A stretch of 64,000 nt of DNA from Rhyzopertha dominica (Eukaryota > Arthropoda > Insecta > Coleoptera > Bostrichidae): contig QCXZ01000064.1 of NCBI GenBank assembly GCA_025024175.1, positions 17,174,001-17,238,000 of the forward strand. The letters run 5' to 3'. Below are positions 23,355 through 35,690 of this stretch, in pieces (position 1 is the stretch's first letter; every line of letters begins with the position of its first letter). A program made the translations under genes and the position numbers. The notes under the pieces are model-generated. The model made no database searches and was not told where the DNA came from. It was given only the letters and a program-made list of their open reading frames with translations.

Positions 23355-23356
23355 TA

Positions 23357-24195
23357 CTTCCACATCCAACGGATGGGAAGTATTGTATCACAAATAAAAT
23401 TTTAAAAAATTTTTATTTGCTCATTCGCTTTAAAATGGTCGAAAACGTAAAAAAACAATTTGAGCAAAAAAATTTCTTGTCTGTGTGTCTGTGATTTGTT
23501 TGTGGACACGATAACTTTCTAAAGACTTAATATATGAACTTAAAACTTGGCAAACATATAGATCGCAACTACCCAAAGCGACCTATTGTTTTTGGGGTAA
23601 GTAGGGTATCAGGAAGGGGGCGAAATTGGGTGGTAACTACCCTATTTGTAAATATTTATTTTTTCTTCGTTTTAGTATATCATTCGTGGTATAACTGCGA
23701 GTATTATTTGCCCTTATAAAAATGCGGTACAGCATATTGTTTAGAAGTTATTAGCAAAAAAGCGTCACTTAAAGAAAACGGTTTTTCCTAAATATCTCCG
23801 AATATATTTAATATATTAAAAAATGAAAATACCTTCAAATAGGAAATTAAATTTCTCACAAAAAGTTTCCAAAAAAAAAAAAAAAGTTATCCAAAAGTTT
23901 TGACATTTTCGAAATATTTCCAAATAACGTATTTTGGTTCCTGTTCGCACGATTTCTTTTTATTTTGGTATTATATAGGAAATCAAATTTCTGATCGGAA
24001 AGAACTATTGTAAGTTTCTTGTTAAGTTAATACATTTCGAGTTATTTGGAAAAAACAGATTTTAACAATTTGTGTATAATAGACCGTTTGTCTTAGAAAA
24101 AATGTGTAGAGAGAAAAATGCTTAAAATCTGATTACTAATCGTATAGTATAAGAAATAAAAAGGTAAATGTCATTTTGACAATTGGATGTGGAAG
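23357..24195. mobile_element. 839-bp TA-flanked element with 13-bp terminal inverted repeats
   Basis: The left end is CTTCCACATCCAA and the right end its exact reverse complement, TTGGATGTGGAAG. Both are flanked by TA (23,355-23,356 and 24,196-24,197), the target duplication of Tc1/mariner-superfamily elements. The first ~110 bp recur at 63,890-64,000. The left end itself forms a short hairpin (CTTCCACATCC and GGATGGGAAG). No ORF resembling a transposase is present, so it is probably non-autonomous. Short ORFs at 23,303-23,719 are not credible genes. Confidence 0.75.
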
Positions 24196-24197
24196 TA

Positions 24198-27100
24198 TGG
24201 ATTCAATTTGCAGCGTTTTTTTTTCTATAAACTAGTACCGTTAGCAAGTACAACAGTTTTTCTGAATACTTCTTTTGAAATAAAATGTTTAAGTTTAGCA
24301 TGAAGTACCCAAAGGGAACTTGCCCTTTTGTCTACAAGTCCCCATCGGATCAGGCTGCAATTCGATATGTCACTTACCATATGGACAAAAAAGCATGTTA
24401 TAAAAGTCAGTATTTAAGATACTGCTAACGTATATTCCTTTTAGAAGTATACGTAGCTTTATCTACCATTTCAAAGAGGCTAAAAGAAAGGCTACTATTT
24501 ACTGGTAGCATATCATTTTGTGGAGGTTATGTATATGTGACCCTCGTTGAGGTTTGGTGGAACTTCGTCGCATTGTTTCGAAGCGTGTACATGTTCTGTA
24601 TACATACAAACAACTTCAAATTGAAAATCTGTTCAGATTTGTTTACTTGGATGAGACACAGATATTCCAAGATGAAACAATTTCCAGATCTTGGCAAAAT
24701 GCAGATATATAAGATCACTTAAATCAATGAAAGTGAAGGAAAGAAGGTAAATTTCTTTTGTTAAAATACGTACTATGTGTTTCTCAGCGTCCCAAATTAT
24801 AGGTATACATAATATTGCATGCCGGGAATAAAAACCGCTTGCGGTATCCGATCCTTATAATTTAATGCTTATCTTAACTGTCAATATACGATTGCAAGGT
24901 GTGATGCATATAGAAGAAAATCCACACACAATTATATTTTTTATTATCTTGCCTTCTTTACTTAAAAATATACGCAATATTGTCTAACAGTTTCTGTGAT
25001 TTGTATTTGTCAATACGGAGGTGTAAATTTTAGGAAACTTGGCAAGTTTGAAAGAGGGTTTAAGGGAGGATCTATCCTTAGGAAATACTGGTACTAGAAC
25101 GAACAAGAGTTTAGACATGCTAGTGAGTTGTTGTTGGTCGTGGTTCGAGGAAAGCTGAGCGCAAGAGAGAAAAAGAGAGAGAGAGGTTCAGGGTGTCAGT
25201 TAAGAACCTTAGAAAGCCAAGATCGTAGTTTTAAGGGACTGCTATTCTGTATGTAGGAGTAGTTTTTGTTAATGAAGTAAAAGGGCTATTGTGTTATTTA
25301 CAGAGACCAGGGTATTCATTCGTTGTTGGCTCGTGAATGAATAAACTGTGTTTTGGGGAAACGGGAACATTATTTTCTTCCTTCCCCCAGGAGTTACTCT
25401 TGTATTTGACAAGAGACCTCCACCCACGCCATATAACAGGGACCATAGGTTTTACCTTGGCTCATGACCCTCTACAATCCAACGTTTCAAGAAGAGGGCT
25501 CTAGATTCAGTCATACTTACTCTGGACTTCTCTGAACAAAATAATGTCAAGTTGTTGTCTTGGCCGCCAAGATCTTGCAATCTTCTAGTCATCGCATGCA
25601 TCTGGGTAGAAGTTATAAAGTTTTCCCCATCATCCACTCCCGACCCTTTTTACTGTCGTATTTTTTTGTCTGTTCTTTAGTTTCTTTCATTCTATTCCAA
25701 TAAGCATGCAAACTACAACTTAAACAAGTACAACAATTGTTACTTAGTATTCCTATCTCCATCTAGTCAGTATACTACTCAACGGCAGAGAAAGGCACGA
25801 ACGAATGCCTGATCTTCAAAGGAACAGCCAGCTTATTTAAATATTTTTTTACTTCTTGCATCTCTTATGTTCTATTATGGTCGGGGTAACATAATGTTGC
25901 ACTTGAAAGTCTTGAAGTATATTGTACCGCTGCCACCGGTCTGCAGTATAATAAGGCATCCCACTGTTCTTACGGATTCTACTCGCTTTATTCCCTTCAG
26001 CAAATTTCAGTGGTTGTTAGCGTCCTTTTTCTTAAATAGTCCGGGGCTCTTTCAGCTCGAGCGTAATCCCTCAAATATTTCTCTACACTAACAGTCTCCG
26101 CGGTTAAGACGTGCACTCTAATTTAAAATTTGATTGGGGCACGTAAAAAATACATATTAGGGGTCGTGCAGCGCTTACAACCAGCGATTCAAAGGCTCCG
26201 CGGAAAATGCACACATCTTACGGTTTTGTTAAACTGGAAAAGGGAATTAGACTAGTTTCTGTACAGCAGCGATATGGCAGCTAAACGTATTACGTTTGCC
26301 GCAAGATATTTCTGTGTTACTTCACATCTCATTTCTAAAACATCGTGCAAAAGAAGTACATTTCATTCATCGTGCGCTGTAATGCTGCTGGTCAAGTCAG
26401 TCAACAGAAGCAAGCGAGTAATGCCTACATTCCCGTCATTATTTCCTTATACTATAGTTGAGCTATCCACATATAGAACTTTGAACTTTGTTCCCTAACT
26501 ACATGAAATATGCAGTCCAACTTCTTATGCGGATGTTTGCTTAGTGAGGTAGCTACCCACTAAGTAATCTGCAACAGTCTGTTGTTCTAATCAGAACATC
26601 TTGTTGAGAAAGTTCGATTGCGAAGGAGTGATGAGGAAAGTTTGGACCACCCCGCTATTACGGCTACGTCCTAAAGCTTGACGCAAGCGTTAAAATCTGT
26701 ACAAAGCTATTTATTCAGAAACATGTGTTAAGCCAATAACTGCAGAATTGTTTCTAAACAATTAGAACTACGAAAGCCACGCTTCCTTGAAAGGCCAATA
26801 ACATTGCCACTTTACTTCAACAAATAATAATCACAATGTTTGCCGGTTGTCGCGTGTTGTACGGATTAGTTCACTGTAAATTTAGAGACATTTGTAAAAA
26901 TACTCTAAAGCAGATGAGGCTTAACTGAAGACCAAATTAATAGTTTATTTAAATTTACTTATATTGTTTATCAAATGGCTTTTAAAAACATGTCAAGTTC
27001 TATTTCCTGGCTTAGAAATAACAAAGAGTTGCAAGAAGTTCTCCGCTGGTACAGTGATCACACAAAAGGTGACTATTACCCTCACTATGGTTCAATGTAG

Positions 27101-27317
27101 TAATAAATCCAAGACTTTAATTGAAATAGTACACTTGCTAGCTCAGGACCCTATATCTAGGAGCATGTAAATACCTGCATGAATAGGATGTCAAGTGGGT
27201 GACGTCTGCCTTGGTTATTGAAAGGTTATATTTACGTTATGACATTCTGTCGTAAAACATGTACAAATTAATCCGTACTAGATTATTTCGTAGCATATGT
27301 AAAATAATTCGACAAAT
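24198..27317. other. No gene seen; possible LTR-like end at ~25,300-25,440
   Basis: At 25,330-25,360 there is GAATGAATAAACTGTGTTTT, and the stretch ends CATATAACA at about 25,438, which recalls the polyadenylation signal and AACA end of an LTR, but I found no partner copy, TG start or primer-binding site. A 62-codon minus-strand frame at 25,452-25,637 (GENFITSTQMHAMTRRLQD) and a short plus-strand frame from 26,975 (LRNNKELQEVLRWYSDHT) read protein-like, but I cannot identify them. A purine-rich GA tract lies near 25,160-25,185. Confidence 0.4.
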
Positions 27318-28622
27318 TTGGACACAAATAAGTCACTTCAAAAACTTTATTCTGTTCTGTATAGTTTATTTGATAAATATGTACCGCGGAGCGTTAGAAA
27401 ATCCTGCTGTTATCCGAGCTGGTTCTCAAAAATAACAATTAGAACACTTAAAGAAAAGAAGAAATACCACAGTCTTTGAAAAAGATATGGTAATAAGATG
27501 GACTACTTAACTTTTAAAATACTTAGAGGACGGGGCAAGTATCTCATTAACAATGACTATAGGAATTATATTGAAACTGTTGAAAGAAAAATTGGCGTGG
27601 AGCCAAAACAATTCTGGTCGTTTGCATATAATAAACGAAAAGCATGTATCGGCATTCCTGCTGTTATGAATGATTGTAATGGTGCAGCATTTAGTTATTT
27701 TGATATAAGTCAGTGTTTTTCGAGGTACTTTTCATCCGTATTTGTTGACTCGAATCCCGTTTATCGCAAGAGTTCATCTCGATTGGCTACAAATAATTAT
27801 GTATGTGCTCCCTCAATAACTGCGGACGATATTAGGAAAAAAGTACAAGCTCTTTCAAAACAGGGAATAGGCCCTGATATGATACCAGTCGTTTTCATAA
27901 AGGAATGCATGGATAATCTGTTGACTCCTCTTCAGATAATTTTCAATAAATCATTAGGAGAAGGTGTCTTTCCTAGAATCTGGAAAACTGCTGCGGTTTC
28001 ACCTATCTTTAAATCAGGCAATCGGAGTTTTGTTGCTAGTTACCGCCCAGTGTCAAAGCTGTGTATTTTTGCTAAAATTTTTGAATCAATCATATACGAT
28101 CATGTCCTCTTCCACGTAAAATTTCTGATTTGTCCTTCTCAACACGGATTCATGAGTGGACGCTCAGTGGTTTCTAATTTGTTTGTGTACACAGAATTTT
28201 TATTACAACAAATGGACAATCAACAACAGGTTGATAGCATTTACACTGACTTCAGCAAAGCGTTTGATAAAATTGATCATTTTATAATGCTTAATAAATT
28301 GGAAGACATTGGAGTGTGTGATTCTCTTCTTGCGTGGTTTGAATCATATTTGTTTGATAGGAGTCAGTTTGTAAAGATTGGTAGCGTTAAGTCTGATCAA
28401 GTGGAAATAACTTCGGGTGTTCCTCAAGGATCACATCTAGGTCCTTTGTTGTTTAATATCTATATAAATGACATTTCCAATTGTTTCAAACATTCAAATT
28501 TCTTAATGTATGCCGATGATTTAAAAATCTATCGTTGTGTTTCATCTATAGACAGCTGCAAGCTTCTCCAGGAAGATATTGAAAGGCTGAAATCGTACTG
28601 CCAGAGTAATAGCCTTTTTTAA
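27318..28622 (+). pseudogene. Non-LTR reverse transcriptase, N-terminal and catalytic part
   Basis: The frame is open from 27,318 except for TGA at 27,477-27,479, where copy 1 has TGG. From ATG 27,498 it gives 374 codons. RT motifs in order: GPDMIPVVFIKECMD (residues ~125-140), WKTAAVSPIFKSG and YRPVS (~160-185), QHGFMSGRSV (~215), DFSKAFDKIDH (~252-262, first catalytic aspartate), SGVPQGSHLGPLLFNIYIND (~305-325) and YADD (338-341). All catalytic aspartates are present. The frame ends at TAA 28,620-28,622 because of a shift in the T run 28,615-28,620; the protein continues in the next frame. Role: copies element RNA into DNA at the nicked target. Confidence 0.9.
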
Positions 28623-29349
28623 CCTTGGTAAATGTTGCACGATCTCTTTTACCAGGAATAAGAGCATTATAAAATTTGATTATAGTATAAACAGTAACTT
28701 GTTGAATAGGGTAAATTCAATTAGAGACTTGGGTGTTGTATTTGATTCAAAGATGTTATTTAGTGAACATATTTCCTATATCGTAAGGAAGGCAAATAAT
28801 AGTCTAGGATTTATTTTTAGAGTTTGTTCTGAATTTAGAAAATGGAAATCTTTTAATTCTTTGTTCATGGCTTACGTTAATAGTATTCTGAACTATGCTT
28901 CGGTTATTTGGAATCCCCAATATATTGTGTACAATAATAGCCTTGAAAGGATTCAGAACAAATTCCTTAGATATGTTGCTTATAAACTTCGTATAGATCT
29001 GCAGAGTACTGATCTTATACGTAAACACTTTCGCATGCTGCCTCAGGAGCAACGACGAAGTTTTGCAGATCTTCGTTATCTGCACAGCATTTGCAGTGGT
29101 GCAGTGGACTCGACAGTTATTTTGAGTATGTTGAATATTTCGGTGCCTTCTGTGTATAACACCAGGTCTCATAATTTGTTTTATGTACCAGTACATTTCA
29201 CTAATGCATATGCAAACTCCCCACTTCTTAGATGTATGAAGTCCTACAATTCATTAAGCAGGCTAACTAATCCACCACTTGAAGTTGATATATTTAGTGA
29301 TTCTGTATACTCATTTCGGAGAAAAATTTTTAAAGTGCTCCACCAATAA
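28621..29349 (+). pseudogene. Non-LTR reverse transcriptase, C-terminal part after frameshift
   Basis: This frame picks up directly after the T run with LGKCCTISFTRNKS and INSIRDLGVVFDSKM-like thumb sequence, then FRVCSEFRKW, YASVIWNPQY and RIQNKFLRYVAYK (the conserved 'LE.IQ..FLR' region), ending VLHQ and stop. This is the normal order downstream of YADD in CR1/Jockey-type ORF2. It is not a separate gene: joining to the preceding frame needs a net change of one base (or two in the other direction) at the homopolymer. The frameshift could be a mutation or a sequencing slip. Confidence 0.88.
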
Positions 29350-29550
29350 ATTCTTCCGTTTCCTTTCGTATTTTGATGGTTTACTTCTTATATAATGTTA
29401 TAATCGTAAATTAGGTGTTAATTAGGTATTCATTTTACATTTTAATAATTTCTGTTTTGCGGTGTGGTTTATTCTATAATATGTTAATTTCATTTTTGAA
29501 AAAGTTGTAAGCACTGTTTTAGGTTCGTCCTGTTTGTGCTTCTGTATATA

Positions 29551-29551
29551 A

Positions 29552-29591
<40 letters not shown>

Positions 29592-29594
29592 ATC
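29551..29594 (+). repeat. (AAAT)n tail of the retrotransposon
   Basis: About ten AAAT units at the 3' end of the non-LTR copy. It marks the 3' end of the element and was probably added during reverse transcription. Confidence 0.9.
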
Positions 29595-32500
29595 ATGCTC
29601 TTTTACTACGCGAGCAGTTTTATGAAATAAAATAAGTAGTCGAAATGTAGAATATAAGCAACTTACATGTACTGCACAACAGAGATTTAATACGTTCAAG
29701 CTGCTGTTAAAAGGCTTAATACTAACCATTAATTATAGTAAACTAAGGAAAATATGCTATTAATGGCTCACTGCGCAACAAAACAGACTTGAATTTAGGC
29801 CTACTGTTATTATCCGAGTCTTCTGGATATATTTCTGAATAAAAATATGTTGAATCTTTAANAATTTTGTTTTTAACGCTTAGATATAATTCTCGAATAA
29901 TAATAAATGAGAACTGTGCTTTCCAGTTTTGACATCAAATATACATTTTATTTATGANAGCCCTAAATATTATGGTATTTTCTGGTAAAGCTTCAAATTT
30001 AAAATAAGTAATTTTATTTTAAAATTCTTCTAGANTCAAATATAACGTCGATATTACAACCTGTAAACATTAGCATACCGCGTATATTAAAATTTTACAC
30101 TGCTGTGAAAACCATATAATATTGATGATATGAGCTCATTAATCTAAGCAACGAATCGCAGAATTAGTGTCTCATCTATCTAGAAGGCGTTGGAAAAGAA
30201 TAATATCTCCACCTGTCAAATAATAGTTCGAGCTTATAAGAAAAGTAGTTGTCGATTCTATAATCACCTGTGCTGCTCTTGTACAGCCAAAAGTAATATT
30301 TTTGGAACTCTATAAAAACGCGGTTATTTATTTCTGGTTTTGTACGTATTACGTAAATGTAGTACACAGCACACAGTGCATGAGGGACGCTTTTAAGTTC
30401 CGAGCCAGCCCAGCAAGCATTTGTGCCCGCCCGACGATAGCGGAAATGCACCACCCCTCCAACATACATCCATATTTGCACGTAACACTACACCCTAATA
30501 ACTTCCAATAATCGAATGTTACATTAGAATTTGCGACGGTTAGTAGAGATGGGGATAACTTCGAATCAACCGTTACAAGAGCATGTTGTTACACATTTGT
30601 AGTTGGTCGATTTTAAAGAGTTTGCTAGAAATTTTGTAGCACCTGCCCTAAAGTACGAGGGTAAAAATCAATTATTAATTATTGTAGTTCTTGCACCAGC
30701 TATCGATTGTCGTGTACTGTCGGTATCGGTCTTATGGCCAATAGTGTATCGAGGCAGAATACTGAATTCTTACTACTATTTATGTATCTCACAACAATTG
30801 GGCCCATATATTTGTGCTGCGACAAACTAAATTATTAACATTTAAAATTCTGAAGACGACGCGTCATAATCCGCAACCAATGAAGGGCAAGATTAATTGG
30901 AGATAGCTAAAGTTTTGAGTCAACGTGTCATTTCCATCCAGGCCTGATTATTTCAGAGATTTTAAAACAAAATTTGCGTCCACTGTACCAAACGGGCATA
31001 TCGTTTGGGTGATATTTGAATATGAAGTAGAAGAGCTTTTTACCTCAGATAAATCACAAATATTATATTTTTGAACCATGCATACATGCATTCCTCCTGT
31101 GCAATTTTTGGTGTAATCTTCTGTATATATAAGTACCTAAAGAACGTATAGTAAACAACAATGGAAATATTAATATGGTTCTGTTTAAGATAAGAAAGAA
31201 ATTTGAGTTCAAAGTTGACTAAAGGTAATAAGGGATTATGACCACGCTGCAGATAATTCGTAAAATATAAAGGTACTGATGAGTTTCATATAAATAACCC
31301 TTCCGGAAAGGCAACTATTGTTTTTAAATGTTTGCTGAATTTGAAGTTACTGAAATTTAAAGTAATCNATGCAGATGCCATTTTTTCACTAAAATCAAAT
31401 CAAAATCAAGAATTGTTGACTTTGGATACAGCTTACCTTAAAAACACCCTTCGATTAATCGTAAAATGCAAAACTGTGACAGAAATACAGGATGTTTCAT
31501 TTAAAACGAGAAATATTTATATTGTGAATATCTAATATGGCACTCTGAATTATTGTGCAGACGGCACAGCATAGACATGCGTTCTTCCAATATTTATTTA
31601 CCCCGATGCTTCTGACTAAACGTTTTCGCTGGTCACTCTGTATTAGGAGGCATGCCCCGGACCGTACAAAATGGGGCGTTTTGTGCATTTTAAGGAGTTC
31701 ACCTTTTACTTTTATATGTTCCTTGCGATCTTGTGTATTTCATACACTGCACAGCACGCGCCTTGCACGATACACTTCTGTGCTGTTTTGCATTGTGTCT
31801 CATTACTTGGATGCTTAGGCCGTTTTGCGTCTGTCTAAGTCCTAAGACTTTTATTTTACTTTAAACAAATGTTTCAGCTATACCTAGAATACGGAGTAGA
31901 CTTATTAGTTTGAACATTTTTTGTCAAAGTGATACATTTCCTTCTTTAGTACTTCCTACAATATTATTAGTGAAGATCCTTCTTCCGGATAATGTTTGCG
32001 TTACCTAAAGCGGAGCGGCAATTTGCTTCTTCCCGCTCGGACATCGTTTCCTTTCCGCAGCGGATTAATAATGCTCCAAAATACCGTAACTGAAACAACG
32101 ACCCGTCTCTAGGCGGCGTCGCCGTGCAAGGCAGTCGATCGTATTTTACGGCCCCTGCAATCTGTAATGATCATTTATCACTTGGTGAAATGGTTAAGAT
32201 GGATCGATTGTCTCTATTCTAAAGTGGCAGTCGCTCATCGTTCACATGTTTCTGCGTTTCTGATTCCTTTGCGGCTTCTCTTCCAACTTGATTTATGAAG
32301 GACGCACGATTTTTGATTGTCACTGGAGCNNCTTTTGTATGAGAGATTGTCGAAGACCGTCGGTAATGGATTACCTATACCTAGCGCGAAAGGGCTATGT
32401 TAATGAACGTCAAAGTTTATGGGAATTTCAATTTTGTCAAACCTGATAGTTTAAATATATGTGGAGATTTTCGATTTACTCAATATATATACATATTAAA

Positions 32501-32759
32501 CTCCGTCGCATAAACCACATTTAAATTAGGATGTAGATTTGTTAAGTACCTATATGTTATATGTATACAGGTTGCTTCAAGAATGGTAATGAGCCTGGCA
32601 AGAATGAAAATGCAACAAAAAATGCATCTGTGGAGATAACATGCTTAATTGTTTTTCGTCTTAAAAAATGATGCCTAGACAGCTGTATCAATCTGTGAAT
32701 TTTGACATAAATTTACTTACTTGCTGTAATTAAAATAAAACTGCAAAGGAATTATTACT
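29595..32759. other. No gene seen
   Basis: AT-rich DNA with isolated Ns. The sequence CACAGCATAGACATGC at about 31,563-31,580 resembles the end of the 120-bp insert at 4,806-4,925. A GC-richer patch at 31,990-32,160 is unassigned. Short ORFs at 30,176-30,511 and 31,497-31,818 occur on both strands and are not convincing. Confidence 0.45.
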
Positions 32760-33254
32760 TTCGAAGAACAACGTTAATGTAACAACTGTTCAAAATTTGC
32801 CCCGGCTGTTTTCTTATCAAACTTAAATTCTTGCCTGAAACGACCTTTTAACACGTATTAATATTTCCTAAATGTTGTACACAAAAATTGTTGTTTAATA
32901 AATTATAAGTTAAAAACTAAATTTAATAAACATGTTCTTTTACCATTCCCACAGAAAAAGTCTCCAGGATTAAGGTCCCGGCTTCTCGGTAACCAAAGCT
33001 TATTTGAACCTCTTCCTATGCATCGGTTAGGGAAAACCAAATCAAGATGATTTCGTACTATTCTGTGATTCCTCGGGTAACAATTTACAATTGAGGTAAG
33101 GTATGTGGTTCCAACAGTTACCAGAGTTATACTGGTTGCTTTTAAGACTACCCTTTGACTGATATAAAGGTGTGAGCTTGCTGGTCCAGACGGAAGCTTG
33201 AGTGTTCATAATTATGCTACTAAAGATGACAAATAGTGACACCTTTGGTGACAC
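32760..33254 (-). pseudogene. DDE transposase C-terminal remnant, Tc1/mariner-like insect family
   Basis: On the minus strand one frame gives FPNRCIGRGSNKLWLPRSRD continuing into LNPGDFF (32,950-33,065). This matches the stretch around the third catalytic residue in an insect Tc1/mariner-like family (pattern NRWIGR.GP..WP.RSPDLTPLDFFLWG); the final aspartate is kept in PGDFF. Downstream, ILIRVKRSFQAR and GANFEQLLH fit the C-terminal end. Upstream, 33,042-33,254 is open but hard to align. Stops separate the pieces. The same family is represented at 38,590-39,130. Confidence 0.65.
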
Positions 33255-35099
33255 CCATCTTGATTAGTTAGTTGCGCTGTTATTTCGGTTCGTAAGACGG
33301 GAATATCAAATGAATAATTAACAAAGGTAGTCCTCACAAAGTATGAAACCGACTATAGGTGTATGTACTTACATGAAAGTGATAAAAAAGCAGAATAATA
33401 CAGTCAACTGGAACCACTGTAAAGTAGGGCGGAAACTAGACTCGCCAGGTCAGATCAGGTCAGGTCAGGACACCCCCGATACATTAGGTATTAAAGGACA
33501 AACAGGCATTACTATGTTTTTCTTTTTAAGTAATACTAAACGTATCTTTATCGAATTACACAAAATAAATAAATAATGTTTTTGGAATAAATTTGTGGTT
33601 CGCTTAATCTTAAAATCTAAAGAAGCGTCTGAAAAGCCTTATCCCTTAGTACAACATATGTGCATGTAATTGTTATATTATGCATTAATTTGCTTCATAA
33701 CTTTTTATACTGTCAAACTTTTAAGGAACGTATAGCAGGTTTGTCGGTTTACGGCTCCTTTATATGTATTTCCTGCTGTTGAATAATTCAGTCAATTGAA
33801 GATGTAGCTAAAGAAAACAAGTTTTTCTTTCTTTCCTTATATGTAAAGGTTTTACGGCTCTAAAAACCGTCATATTCGATATTCGCACAGAAGTATTTTA
33901 TACTATGTATAGATTATACGATGTTTCGCATAGCCCCAAAACAATAACTGGATCGAAGCGATACCTATATTTCCTTTTGTATTACCTTTTTTTTAATACA
34001 CGTTGCGTCTGCTTCCTTTGCATCCAGTTCTATATGGACTTTATTTTAAGATCAATGCTTCGAAATCTTTCACACCAAAACCTATTATTCTTACTTAATT
34101 TTCTTTTTCTAATTCATTTTCCCAGATAATATAATGAAATGCAACTAGAACACCAAACTTGTTCTGCTTACAGCATATTACTGTGATTATCATTTACTTA
34201 TTTAATCAATCAGTTTGTTAAGACATGGATTGTTCTCATTATTTGAGGGAAATGAGCACAATGGCTTTTAAAAATAATCATTTAATGAAAGGTCTCACGG
34301 ATAATTAATTGGGCGAAAAGTCGCAAGCTTTCGTCCTTAGAGAGTCTCATAATGAAACAGGTAATTAATAAAACAAATGGTAGCTGTTGGCGAGAACGTG
34401 CTTTGCATTGCTGGTGTCTCAGAGTGTTCCGTTTCCATAGCGATTAAGCTGTAATATGGCTATGCTACATCTACGGCGCTATGGTTTTAAAATAATTATT
34501 ATAATTAATTGTTGTCTGTGTGACAGAAAGTATAACAATGATAACTAACTGCATGAATTTACTTTATTGTAAATCGTTACACTGATTATTTCTAAAACGT
34601 GTTGTTAGTTTCAAGAAACTACTTGGTTCAATTTTATATAATCATGTATGTATAAAGTGTGAATAATATGAGATTAACATGATAGGTCCTTTCTATATTA
34701 TGCGTTTGAACAATTTGGTACAATCCGGAATAGCTTTTCCTCCTTTCGCCAACAGTTTTTTTAACTTTTTGAGCAGTAAACGCTGCACCGCAGGATGCCA
34801 TTTAGTTTTTATCCTACAACTATCATACATTTACTCCTCACACACAGCAGGCAATATCATAACTATTTAATTCATCGCTATGAAGCTCTAGTTTACTTTT
34901 CTCATTCCAAATCACAAATAATTGTTTTCTTTTTGTTTTGTTTCAAATTGTTGGTACTACCCGTCCAACCTACATGTAAAGTTTTAGCTAAAGATTTAGC
35001 CATAAGGGCTATCGCGAAAGTGCCTTGCTGAATGTAACCGATAACATAATATCAGCTCTCAAGTCCGGTTAAATTTACTTGTTGGTTCTCCTTGACTTC
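33255..35099. other. No gene seen
   Basis: AT-rich. A short (AGGTC)n run at 33,447-33,472 is the only ordered element noticed. Confidence 0.55.
33447..33472 (+). repeat. (AGGTC)n pentanucleotide run
   Basis: AGGTCAGATCAGGTCAGGTC followed by AGGACA: five near-identical pentamers. AGGTCA is also the nuclear-receptor half-site, but the 5-bp period leaves no proper DR spacing, so I take it as a simple repeat. Confidence 0.7.
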
Positions 35100-35690
35100 T
35101 GTAGAGTGTTTGACACTAAACTGTGGTATTCTTTCTATCTTACATAATTGGGCCTTGAGATCATACACTTCGCGAATGTTTAGGAGCTTTTTTAATAATA
35201 GGAGTCAAATCGTTAAAATAAGCAACACATTTTTAGTCCCTCTCTTGTGTCTTGTGGAGTACCACAGGGAGCAATTCGGAGACCCTTGCTTTTCGTCTTG
35301 TATGTGTCAGTTTTTGTATCACTGGTGCAGTTTAGAGAATCTCCTTCTTCTAGGCGACACTCAGATACTTCATCGTTTTAATAAGAACTCCCTTGATTAT
35401 ATGTATGAAACATAAGCTCACAATTTATTTAATGACTTCTTCAGCGCATTCACTTACAATAAATCCTACTAAATCTAAAATGATTTTGTTTGGAGTGCCA
35501 CCCATTTCCGCCCTGTGTGATGATATAATTGCTGATCTAAATATCAAAAGAGACCAGCCCATTCAGGGAAATTTGGGTTTGGTCGTGAATACGGATAACT
35601 GTACAAAGGATTACGATCTTCCAAGGTTCCAAGTCCCACCGCTAGATAGCGGCAACATACATGTGTAAGATTTTTACATTTTTGCTCTTT
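35100..35690 (+). pseudogene. Non-LTR reverse transcriptase remnant
   Basis: Across frames: SCGVPQGAIRRPLLFVLYVS at 35,239-35,300 (the GVPQG...GPLLF box with the glycine changed), then LLLGDTQILHRFNKN at 35,343-35,390 (remains of the YADDTQIY box; the aspartate pair is lost) and INPTKSKMILFG at 35,457-35,500 (K.....NP.KS..M.FG). This is the 'DTQ' type of RT, a different lineage from the YADDLK element at 27,318. Several frameshifts. It may belong with the C-terminal fragment at 37,215, with about 1.5 kb of unrelated DNA between. Confidence 0.7.

Larger units (their letters stand above)
27318..29594 (+). mobile_element. CR1/Jockey-like non-LTR retrotransposon, copy 2 (5'-truncated)
   Basis: Homology to copy 1 starts abruptly at TTGGACACAAATAAG (27,318), inside the endonuclease-RT linker, so this copy lacks the endonuclease. 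It continues through RT and C-terminal region to a stop at 29,347-29,349, about 200 bp of 3' UTR, and an (AAAT)n tail at 29,551-29,594. 5' truncation plus a simple-repeat 3' tail is the hallmark of target-primed reverse transcription. I could not define a target duplication. By sequence quality it is the youngest recognisable element in the window, with one stop and one frameshift. Confidence 0.9.

Noticed and set aside
28804..29196. 130-codon minus-strand ORF
   Set aside because: Antisense of the retrotransposon C-terminal region, which has family support on the plus strand.
33447..33472. AGGTCA repeats as a nuclear-receptor response element
   Set aside because: The 5-bp period makes overlapping half-sites without the spacing of DR elements; a simple repeat explains it better.
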